Both the position numbers and the translations under genes were made by a program. Of a stretch of DNA of 64,000 nucleotides, positions 1 to 7,096 are shown piece by piece. The notes under the pieces were generated by a model. It did no database searches, was not told the DNA's origin, and saw nothing but the letters and a program-made list of their open reading frames with translations. The stretch is from Spirochaetaceae bacterium (GTDB lineage Bacteria; Spirochaetota; Leptospiria; Leptospirales; Leptonemataceae), in assembly GCA_002730875.1 (NCBI GenBank), contig PCBI01000015.1, positions 1-64,000 of the forward strand, written 5' to 3'. Numbering within the stretch: position 1 is the first letter of the stretch; the number at the start of each line of letters is the position of its first letter.

Positions 1-68
1 ACGGAGCGGACGTTACTATGCGAACCGGAGCGGTGGTTCAGGGCTGAAATGCAGGCGACAGCGCGAAG

Positions 69-1038
69 ATGGTCCCGCCGCCGGCGGAAGTAGCTCGCGC
101 GGGTCCCTCTCGGACATCCTGTCCTCCGGGACATTCGCACATCGTGTACAGCAAGCACCCGTTCGCCGAAGGCGAGGTGCCCACCTCGAGTAGTTGGCTG
201 ACATCTCCGTCCACGTATCAAACAATGCTGAATATTGGCACCGCAGGCTTTGAATACGCCTCGGATGGCAAGCTTACCGGCTGGGATGCTGGAAGCATTA
301 CCACGGCGGATCTTGCCGCTGGAGTTGTGAACTGAGTGGCCGGCGGCGCGAGCAAAATGATAAACAGCAACTATGTTGGTCCGTTCATAACGAATGGTAG
401 CTTCTCCAGCCAGTTCGAAACGGCCTCCACCGACGAAATGGTATCGCGGGGGATCGACGGAGCGGCAAGCGGGATAAATCGTCGCATGGGTGCTGAGAAT
501 TCCCTGGCTCAACAATTTGCCATCCCCGCATTGAGCACCGGTCTGAGTCTGGTGAAGAGCGCGGCCAGTCTGGCCTTCGGGGACTCGAAAAGAGCCAACC
601 AGAAAGATCAGAATCGTCGGGCGGCCAGCTTTTTTGAAGGCTGGGCAGTTCTGGAAGGATGAGGAGGAGAATGCCGGACTGGTTGGCGGGGCCTCTGCCG
701 GACAGGTGGCGGGTCGCAGCCTGGTCCTGGCGAAGCTGATACGAAATGGGCAGCTGGATCCGGGTAAGTTGCCGGTGGACGCAGATGGGAACTTCATTCT
801 GCCGGATGGCACTGTGCTGACTCGTGGCGATTTGAATGCGATTCTTTATGGTGGAACGCAGGACGCCGATCTCCGGTTCTCCGATGGTAGTCAGGTAGCT
901 AAGTTGCATATGGCAGGTCAGGTCCATGGTCCGAATTTCTCTACCACTATACGTCTAATATCAGAACGATGTGACCCAAACGGTCAGAATTCTGGTCTCG
1001 TTCAACCAAACAATTCCTTAGAGCGAATGCTCCATTGA
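69..1038 (+). pseudogene. Decayed fragment of a large TIGR04388-like spirochaetal protein
   Basis: Three consecutive open stretches read as one protein with lesions. The first ends at an in-frame TGA (333-335) and continues in the same frame. The second ends at 662 and passes to another frame at about 630-640, beside a run of six T. The joined product contains the segments SDGKLTGWDAG, MINSNYVGPF, AGRSLVLAKLIRNGQ and LYGGTQDADLR. I recognise these as resembling the C-terminal region of the very large Leptospira TIGR04388 family, whose function is unknown. The first ~40 codons look like intergenic repeat sequence, so the true homology probably starts near position 205. No start codon with a ribosome site is seen and the bulk of the gene is absent. 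The family assignment is from memory of the family style and is tentative; the pseudogene reading is better supported. Confidence 0.45.
100..176. repeat. Copy of a short intergenic repeat, related to 5036-5200
   Basis: This stretch contains CGGACATCCTGTCCTCCGGG followed by GACATTCGCACAT and TGTACAGCA. Closely related wording recurs several times between 5036 and 5200, for example CGACATCCTGTCTTC, and CCGACATTAGCAC followed by TGTACAGCA. The similarity was judged by eye. It probably belongs to a dispersed intergenic repeat family, and its presence inside the open stretch at 69-335 argues that the start of that stretch is not original coding sequence. Confidence 0.4.
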
Positions 1039-1138
1039 GGTCGGGTAGTTGTGGCCGGGATACTGTAGCGGACAAAATTAATGAGCAAAGAATATTTAGA
1101 GAAGGTAACAGGAGAAAACAATAGAATGACATCTCAGC

Positions 1139-1396
1139 ATGAAAGACTTCAAGAAACTCAGTTATAATCGTGAACCCAAGCCAGATGTAGATCCAATGGA
1201 AATATATCGGAACCTTGATCGGGCGAGTGATAAAGGACCGCTTCGTCCAGCCCAGACAAGTGTACTGACTGATTGGTATAGTACGTTTCTGGCACTAATG
1301 GACACCTCACAAAAAGGACGCGATCACTGGAGACGTGTGGTTAATCGGCATTGCTCGAGTAATTCACATAGCTGGGGCTTGGCTACATTTCATTGA
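1139..1396 (+). pseudogene. N-terminal fragment of a DEAD/DEAH-type helicase-like protein
   Basis: This 85-codon stretch begins MKDFKKL and contains DPMEIYRNLDRASDKGPLRP and AQTSVLTDWY. That is the kind of N-terminal lead-in seen before the Walker A motif in a group of DEAD/DEAH helicases often linked to mobile or defence islands. The similarity stops after about residue 50; no Walker A or DExx box follows and the frame closes at 1396. It overlaps by 14 bases the convergent gene ending at 1383. A 28-codon open stretch (1081-1167) starts upstream and overlaps its first codons in another frame, as the tail of a coupled upstream gene would. Most likely a truncated remnant; the family call is from pattern memory. 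Confidence 0.35.
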
Positions 1397-1832
1397 GCGA
1401 GCAGTCTGGACATTCAGGAGCTGAGTAACAACGATAGTATACACCTCTCTTTTCCAGTACTTTGGGCATACTGCCACTGATCGGTTTGGAGTATCGGTTG
1501 TCCACAATGACTGATTCATCCTTTAGGATGAATAGCCCGACATAGTTCCCCTTCTTTTCTGAGAATCGATAATATACGTGAGATTCCATAGCTGGCTGCT
1601 TTTTGAACTCCAATGGGCGGTTATACGATATCGATGATTCAAAATAATTCAGGAACTGGACGACAATGGCATTGTCGTCTCTGCGAATCAAATTGATACA
1701 GCGGACAAGGTCTGCGATTTCGCTAAACGTTTGCACACGACAGTATTTTGTTCCCGTTTCTATCTGTCCGACGGCAGGCACAGTGGCCATGAGAAGGGTT
1801 AGGATGGTGGCAAGCGATAATGCTTTGTTCAT
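1383..1832 (-). CDS. Exported cysteine-containing hypothetical protein
   Basis: This 149-residue protein starts with a clear Sec signal peptide: MNK, a hydrophobic core at residues 4-20, and a likely cleavage after AVG around residue 22. The ATG at 1832 is preceded by TAGGAGCGC, a good ribosome site. The mature part has six cysteines, two near its N-terminus and four near its C-terminus (the last two in PECPDC), so disulfides or metal binding are possible. I recognise no domain. It stands alone on the minus strand, convergent with the helicase fragment, and is probably periplasmic or secreted. Confidence 0.6.
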   Translation of the reverse strand: MNKALSLATILTLLMATVPAVGQIETGTKYCRVQTFSEIADLVRCINLIRRDDNAIVVQFLNYFESSISYNRPLEFKKQPAMESHVYYRFSEKKGNYVGLFILKDESVIVDNRYSKPISGSMPKVLEKRGVYYRCYSAPECPDCSLNEM

Positions 1833-2141
1833 TTACTGCGCTCCTAATTATACAAAACCCATGATTGCTCTTATGTAATTCCTGTGACAAGCCGGTTCCG
1901 ACTCCAGTCCCAGCTGGACACGTGAGGTTTGTGTACCCAGTAGACAGGCAAGAATCCCTGCATCGGAGCGGAGTATAGTAAATGCAGTTTTGCAAAGCGT
2001 CTTTGCCCAACCAAAATTTGTGAGGCTGGACTGATTCCTTACTCGTTTTTTTCGGACTCCGGTTCCCGTGGCCCCTTCTTCTCCGGCGCTCATCACTCCA
2101 ATATACCTTGACAATTCCATCTGAGGATCTTCCTATCCGAC

Positions 2142-2780
2142 ATGAAGATTATTAAGTTATCTTTGATTCTATTCCTTATGCTTCCGGTCTCAGTGTTCGC
2201 CCGTCCGAGGTCAGCGTCCGCCCTAACGCTCGGAGAAGAATGTCTATACTATGAAAATCAACTGTCCAGTCTTGTAGAAGAGCTCAGTCTCTCGAAAATC
2301 AATTATGGCCCCGGGCTCCACTGGAAGAATTCCGATGATAAGTATAAGTGCCTCATTAGTGTAGCCGCCTCGACAAGAAAGACGGAAGCATACAGTGAGG
2401 GAATCAGTCTATATATCTGGGTCTACCGTAAGGCGGAGGTGGCCGAGAGTCAGTGGACAAAAGATATGAATATGCGAGAGGGCGACGTTCGGTATGGACG
2501 AGGCACGCAAATTGTCTTTACCGGTGATTCCGAAAACCGTTCGCCCTCCCTTAGGCAATTTTCGTTCATAATCACAAATCCAAAGAATCGCTACAGGATC
2601 GAAAGGTACAAGATGCTCTCCCCACGCGCGATTGCCGTGTATATCGAGAACCGTGGGCCAATCGTCCCAACGGATATTGAATCCCCGCTACTCGCTGAAT
2701 TTCCTGAGGGGGCGTTTGAAGCCGCCTCCGCTATTCCTCCACATCCGGGGTGGAATGAAGTAATGGACCGTCTGGAATAG
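2142..2780 (+). CDS. Exported hypothetical protein
   Basis: This 212-residue protein has a signal peptide with core LSLILFLMLPVSVFA at residues 6-20 and likely cleavage after VFA, giving a mature chain of about 190 residues. A weak GAGGA lies about 20 bases before the ATG. The mature part has two cysteines (CLYYEN and YKCLIS) and alternating beta-like segments; no known domain was recognised. It is a single-gene unit, divergent from the exported protein ending at 1383. Codon use and the clean signal peptide support a real gene, but no function can be given. Confidence 0.6.
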   Translation: MKIIKLSLILFLMLPVSVFARPRSASALTLGEECLYYENQLSSLVEELSLSKINYGPGLHWKNSDDKYKCLISVAASTRKTEAYSEGISLYIWVYRKAEVAESQWTKDMNMREGDVRYGRGTQIVFTGDSENRSPSLRQFSFIITNPKNRYRIERYKMLSPRAIAVYIENRGPIVPTDIESPLLAEFPEGAFEAASAIPPHPGWNEVMDRLE

Positions 2781-3184
2781 ACGGGTCCCCCTTTAAGGCG
2801 GGTGTAGTCACTTTCGATTTGTTGCACTTTGGGGAAAATCAATTCGGTGTGCCTGAGTAGGATTACTGATGAGAACGATTTGAGTGGTTTGACGAACTTG
2901 TTAGGCAAGATAATTCTGCTTTTGTTGCAGTAATACGCATGCTCGGTTATTAGCATTGTGTGATTACGACCGCAGACAATGCGGCCCTGAAATCGGATAG
3001 ATTTCCTGGAGTATCCAAGAAGCTGCAGCACCCGACAGTAGTCTATCTTGGACCTGCTTGCCATTATTGGCCCTTCAGCATGTTGCGAAGCGAAGGAACC
3101 GGGCACCATGTAAACCTCAGAACCTCAGGGCTTGGGCTGCAAATGCCTATATCCAGGTGAATTCAGTCGTACCATTACGAGGCG
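2781..3184. other. Gene-free stretch of about 400 bases
   Basis: This lies between two convergent exported-protein genes. The open frames in it, including one of 172 codons on the minus strand that runs into the preceding gene, lack coding character and start signals. I saw no strong terminator hairpin, RNA gene or repeat. Confidence 0.5.
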
Positions 3185-3952
3185 CTATCGGCCGGGCGGT
3201 TCTTCGAACTGCCAGCCAATCTCGCCGCGAATGAGAACCGAAGCAGATTCCTCCTCAAAATGATGCGGCAAACCGCATCTTCCCTTTTTTGGTCCATCCA
3301 CCTTCACTGACAAACTACCCAGAAAGCCAAAAATGAAATCTTTTCTTTGCTCTTCCGGTGAAGACAATAGTCCTTCGATAAACTCTTTTTTCTGCTGGTC
3401 CATATTACGTATGTAGGAAACAGCCATTGGGAGGTTGCCATACAGAATTGCCTGCCAATATGTCGTGCAAGCATGTAGCAATCTTTCTTCCGGGGTATTC
3501 AGAGCCTTATGGAGGCTGTCCGACTTCTTTTGTCCCGGCCCGGGAACAGGAGTCAGTCTCCACGATCCGTCGGACCAAGCAAATGTGAAGCCTTTTCCTT
3601 CCTTTAGTCCTTTGGTGGTATCGCAGAGCACTGTTTCGCTCGTTAGAATTTTGATATCCAAAGCGTTTTTTGCAAGATTCTCACGTGTCTTGTCCCGGCT
3701 CCGGGGAAAGCGAGCAAACAAGGATGTTAGCATATCTGTCATGTACCAACCTTCCGGCGTGGATAATCGACGGGCTGCCCCTGGTCGGTTATCCACGATA
3801 TGGGAGCTGAAATCCCGGCAGGCCTTCAACGCGGCAGCCCTGCGATCTGGGGCAAATATCCGTTCGGCTGTTAGCAGGTTCCCGGAAAAAAGAACAACAA
3901 TAAGGGAGCTGATATACAAGAGTCGTAAAGGAAATAACATAGAATGATGCAT
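3185..3952 (-). CDS. Exported protein, possibly two tandem NTF2-like domains
   Basis: This 255-residue protein begins with a hydrophobic signal (residues 5-27) ending near LLTA. The mature chain seems to hold two repeats of similar plan, about residues 37-139 and 154-253. Each starts with an Ala/Leu-rich helix containing a cysteine (AALKACRDF and RLLHACTTYW) and ends with a short strand pair closing on a tryptophan (GSWRLTPVPG and IGWQFEEPPG). This resembles duplicated NTF2/SnoaL-type or DUF4878-type folds found in exported bacterial proteins. The domain idea is inference from layout, not a recognised motif. No ribosome site is obvious at either candidate ATG (3952 or 3940). It is monocistronic, with a gap on both sides. 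Confidence 0.55.
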   Translation of the reverse strand: MHHSMLFPLRLLYISSLIVVLFSGNLLTAERIFAPDRRAAALKACRDFSSHIVDNRPGAARRLSTPEGWYMTDMLTSLFARFPRSRDKTRENLAKNALDIKILTSETVLCDTTKGLKEGKGFTFAWSDGSWRLTPVPGPGQKKSDSLHKALNTPEERLLHACTTYWQAILYGNLPMAVSYIRNMDQQKKEFIEGLLSSPEEQRKDFIFGFLGSLSVKVDGPKKGRCGLPHHFEEESASVLIRGEIGWQFEEPPGR

Positions 3953-4323
3953 AGAATGTCTTTAGAAGTAATATTATTGAGTAAGGTCAATCGAAAAGCG
4001 GTGTGAGGAGCGAATCGATGAAATTGTTTAGGGTCAGAGTTCGCAAATCCTACTGAATGTTTTGTGGGTGTCCGCTCTGTGCCTAAAAAAGCAGTAGAAG
4101 AAGCGGGATAGTTGGGATGCTTGGCGAAAGCGCCGCTTCATCCATGAGCCTCGCAATCCGTTTGATGCCCTTATGCCATCAATGGACCGCTGAATACTGC
4201 TTGATCTGGGTATCGCCGCGCGGGTCTTTGATCCGGTAGGCTCAATACTCCTTCGGCCCAGGGCCTCTTGTTGCTATTTGAAGAAACGATGGCAAATTGT
4301 CGCTTAATCGTGAGGGTAGTGAA
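3953..4323. other. Gene-free stretch of about 370 bases between divergent genes
   Basis: This separates the minus-strand exported protein from the plus-strand lipoprotein and so should contain both promoters, although I could not pick convincing -35/-10 pairs. A GAGGAG-like site at about 4007-4013 precedes only a 12-codon frame (MKLFRVRV...). The run TTCATCCATGAGCC near 4138 and its surroundings show no coding character. Confidence 0.4.
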
Positions 4324-4899
4324 ATGCGGATAGCTCGGAAAATTTTGACACTCACCATATTGTTGGGATTGCTCGGAACATGTTCGACCTCAGGCAGATG
4401 GACAAGAGAGAAGGAAATCGTTGCGCTACAGCGCAACGGGTTCACTCGTCTTCCCGGCACCGGGGACATATGGAAGCAAGATGACGTAGTGAATGGAAAG
4501 ACCTGGTACCGACACCCGGGGCTTGCTCCCTTTCCGTTCGATTTCTACATCGGAAAACAGGATGGCGAGAAATGGATGGTTCTATCGCTCTGGGTTCAGG
4601 ATGTTTTTCCAGGGGCGAAATGGGATGCGGTTATCTTTTCGGGTCGAGGAACAATCTTTCCGATCCCCGTTCTCCCCGGTGATATCGAATGGGATGATGA
4701 GGATAACTCGGTAGACGCCCAAATCCTGGTAGAGCACAAGATTGCAGGACCGCTTCTGGAGCTCTTTCGGGGAACCTTTAATGTGCGGCTGCATGGTGGA
4801 ATATCGGATCATCGAGAGGAAATCCGCGGCTGCGCTCCCTGCGTTGATTTGTTTGAGTTCTACATGGCTCTGCCGGAGTCCCCGCGAAAGTTTGAATAG
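4324..4899 (+). CDS. Small lipoprotein of unknown function
   Basis: I place the start at the ATG at 4324 because GAGGG lies 7-11 bases upstream and it puts the signal peptide (MRIARKILTLTILLGLLGTC) at the N-terminus; an upstream TTG at 4297 would add nine unlikely residues. Cys20 in LLGTC fits a permissive spirochaetal lipobox, so the product is probably a lipoprotein. The mature protein of about 170 residues is rich in Trp and Asp (WKQDD, FPFDFYIG, IEWDDEDN) and has a late CAPC pair. No domain was recognised. Confidence 0.6.
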   Translation: MRIARKILTLTILLGLLGTCSTSGRWTREKEIVALQRNGFTRLPGTGDIWKQDDVVNGKTWYRHPGLAPFPFDFYIGKQDGEKWMVLSLWVQDVFPGAKWDAVIFSGRGTIFPIPVLPGDIEWDDEDNSVDAQILVEHKIAGPLLELFRGTFNVRLHGGISDHREEIRGCAPCVDLFEFYMALPESPRKFE

Positions 4900-5035
4900 T
4901 GATCGGTTGAGCGACAATCGGGTACTAATGTAAACCTCCCATTGAGGGTTGGACGCTGGCATCGGGGAATTGTACCCTCGAAAAAGTCATCGGTTCATGC
5001 AACATCCTCCAGAAAGTATCTTCGGTGCCGTCGGC

Positions 5036-5200
5036 TCCCGACGTCCTGATCGCTCTCGGACTCGTCGGCTCTCGACATCCTGTCTTCGCCGACACTAGAA
5101 CCTCCTTGTTCGTCGTCCTGTCCTCCGCTACACTGGGATTTCCTGTCCTGCGTCTCCGCCGACATTAGCACCTCCTGTACAGCACGTTCTGCCAGGGACT
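5036..5200. repeat. Cluster of short degenerate intergenic repeats
   Basis: Within 165 bases the phrase (T/C)CCTGTC(C/T)TCCGC with a following (G)ACA(T/C)T recurs at least three times: CGACATCCTGTCTTCGCCGA, GTCGTCCTGTCCTCCGCTAC and TTCCTGTCCTGCGTCTCCGC. A related copy lies at about 100-176. No open frame runs through it. It looks like a dispersed intergenic repeat family of this genome; whether it is transcribed or mobile is unknown. Confidence 0.45.
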
Positions 5201-5464
5201 GGCCAGCTGCGTTGTTACGCTATTCAGGTCCAGAATCCGGCCAATGAATTGCCGAAAGGCCGCACCCTGCGCGCACCTGGGAGAGCCATAGATGGATCGA
5301 AACAGGTGCGCCTAAAAAAAAGAAAAAGTCCATGGCAGCGAATTCAGGAAGGTGGAGCTCTAGGAACTTCTTGCATGTTAGAGTTTCTTAGAACTTGAGA
5401 AATCGATCCAAAATGCAGACCATTTTTCATGCCGTTTTCGGCCCTTATTAGCCCCCTTAGAATT

Positions 5465-5662
5465 AATATATGGAATCCTTTCATCTGCCTGGACGACATT
5501 CCACGAGCCAGCAAGTTACGATATGGCCTGAATTGTGGAAACCGATCCATTGTGTTTTCCGATTCCAGGACAGACCCCGGGGCCCTGGTCGCGGAGTGAG
5601 TAGCGCCCGCCCCCCGGCAGGAATAGGCTCTTCCGAACCCCGTTGCGGAGCGGGGTTATTTT
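5465..5662 (+). ncRNA. Candidate orphan transcript ending in a terminator
   Basis: There is no plausible protein gene here, yet the stretch ends in a well-formed Rho-independent terminator (5636-5662) and begins after an AT-rich AATTAATATATGG (5461-5473) that could be a -10 region. The interior carries complementary GC-rich segments (GACCCCGGGGCC, GCGCCCGCCCCCCGGC). This fits a small non-coding RNA of up to about 190 nt. I could not match it to tmRNA, RNase P RNA, SRP RNA or 6S RNA consensus features. It could also be a decayed gene end with a surviving terminator. Confidence 0.25.
5636..5662 (+). terminator. Rho-independent terminator without an upstream gene
   Basis: AACCCCG (5636-5642) pairs with CGGGGTT (5651-5657) across the loop TTGCGGAG and is followed by ATTTT. 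The T tail is on the plus strand only. No plus-strand gene ends just before it, which is why an RNA gene is considered. Confidence 0.6.
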
Positions 5663-5717
5663 GAATTTGTGCTATGCATCATAGAGGTGCGGAACTATAG
5701 TAGTAATGTGATCGAAC

Positions 5718-5955
5718 TTACCGATCGCCCCTGCCTCGGGTTTTCCACCCGAAGTCCTTGCTGTCCCCGTAATTGAGCACTTCAAATAAGGGATGCCATT
5801 TTCCGTCGTATGGATTGAGGTGCAGGGAGACATCATGTCCTTTAGAAAAGATTTTTCCGTTTTCCGTAAAACGGATTCCGGTCACCGGCGCAATGCATGC
5901 CTGTTGTTTAATCTCCGGCTCATTCGAGATTTCCGATGAGGGTACTTCAAATCGC
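5718..5955 (-). pseudogene. 5'-truncated coding remnant without a start codon
   Basis: Reading the minus strand from the TAG at about 5955 to the TAA at 5718 gives about 78 sense codons. They have convincing protein character, including IAPVTGIRFTENGKIFSKG, VSLHLNPYDGKWHPLFEVLN and YGDSKDFGWKTRGRG. There is no ATG or TTG in the frame, only one GTG (5885) without a ribosome site, and the 5' end overlaps the start of the glycosyltransferase gene. The simplest reading is the surviving C-terminus of a gene whose front was lost. I do not recognise the family. Confidence 0.35.
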
Positions 5956-7096
5956 TACCTTGAATCGACCGGTGCGCGGCGATCTGGGGTATGCGCCCAT
6001 CGAAACAATCATCTATAACATTGATAAGGGCCTTACCGCTCTGGGACACACATCCATAGTGGCCTGCTCCGGGGACTCGAATGTAGTGGGTGAGCCGTTT
6101 ACCACCATACCCGAAAGCTTTAGCATGTACCATAGCGAGGATACCTACTCCCAGCGTATGCAATCGAAGAGACACATGCTGAAAGCCTGGCAACGGGCGA
6201 AAATGGGCGATATCGACGTCATCCACATGCACGATGCAGCGATGACCGAATATATCTACAACGGTACATTGAATACAACAATACCGATTGTCATGACCCT
6301 TCATGTGCCTGCCTCCGAGGAAGGATCTTTTCGAACCTGGAACGATTCTCTGGGCGCCGCTTCCAACGTATTCTTTGTGCCCATAAGCGAATACCAGAAG
6401 AATCAGCATGCAGGCATGCGCAATGTGCAGGAAGTAATCTATCATGGCATTGACGTGCTAGAATACCCTTACCTTGTAGATTCCGCACCGGATGAATACC
6501 TGTTCTCCATAGGACGCATTACGCGAAACAAGGGACAGCACAGCGCCATCGAAGCAGCCCGGCAAACCGGAATGCGACTTGTGCTTGCGGGAAATGTTCA
6601 AAACAAACCAGAGGACCGGGCCTATTTCGAAGAACTCAAGGAATCCATCGATCTTGTGGTTCCGCCCAATGAGCATCCAGGGGGGCCCGGATACTACGAA
6701 TCGGTGGTTCAGCCTATACTCGAATCCCCGAAGCAGATTATCTACATAGGGGAACTGAACAGCGCGCAGAAGAAAGTCTGGTTTATGCATGCGAAGGCCA
6801 CCCTGTTTCCTGTGGAGTGGGGAGAGCCGTTCGGTCTGGTTCTTGTGGAATCCATGGCCTGCGGAACGCCTGTGATTGCCTTTCGACGGGGATCCGTTCC
6901 AGAAATCGTGTCCCACGGACATACGGGCTTTGTGGTGGATACCAGCCAGGAAATGGCCCAGGCTGTGCAGGGCTTATCCATTATTGATCGAAGGGATTGC
7001 CGGGCCGATGCAGAGGACCGATTCTCGCTTACGGTGATGGCCGAAAACTATGTGAAGAAATACCAGCAATTACTGGAAAGGAAGGTATATGCCTAG
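5936..7096 (+). CDS. Family 4 (GT-B) glycosyltransferase
   Basis: This 386-residue retaining glycosyltransferase is of the GT4 / glycosyl transferases group 1 type. The N-terminal Rossmann half starts MRVLQIATLNRPV and carries a glycine-rich acceptor loop (RGDLGYAP). The C-terminal half has SIGRITRNKGQ, LVLAGNVQ, and the E-x7-E signature EPFGLVLVE at about residues 297-305, followed by MACGTPVIAFRRGSVPEIV. The family transfers sugar from a nucleotide sugar in the cytoplasm; donor and acceptor cannot be read from the sequence. It overlaps by 8 bases the GH15 gene downstream, so the two are probably translation-coupled and act on the same glucan or glycoside. The ribosome site before the ATG is weak. 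Confidence 0.85.
   Translation: MRVLQIATLNRPVRGDLGYAPIETIIYNIDKGLTALGHTSIVACSGDSNVVGEPFTTIPESFSMYHSEDTYSQRMQSKRHMLKAWQRAKMGDIDVIHMHDAAMTEYIYNGTLNTTIPIVMTLHVPASEEGSFRTWNDSLGAASNVFFVPISEYQKNQHAGMRNVQEVIYHGIDVLEYPYLVDSAPDEYLFSIGRITRNKGQHSAIEAARQTGMRLVLAGNVQNKPEDRAYFEELKESIDLVVPPNEHPGGPGYYESVVQPILESPKQIIYIGELNSAQKKVWFMHAKATLFPVEWGEPFGLVLVESMACGTPVIAFRRGSVPEIVSHGHTGFVVDTSQEMAQAVQGLSIIDRRDCRADAEDRFSLTVMAENYVKKYQQLLERKVYA

Noticed and set aside
385..927. Long minus-strand open frame of 180 codons
   Set aside because: It lies antisense to the TIGR04388-like remnant, has no start signal and a composition typical of a shadow frame.
2591..3109. Minus-strand open frame of 172 codons across the end of an exported-protein gene
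   Set aside because: No ribosome site, low coding character, and half of it is antisense to the convincing gene at 2142-2780.
5344..5550. Short minus-strand frame in the repeat-rich zone
   Set aside because: It resembles translated intergenic sequence; no start signal and no recognisable domain.
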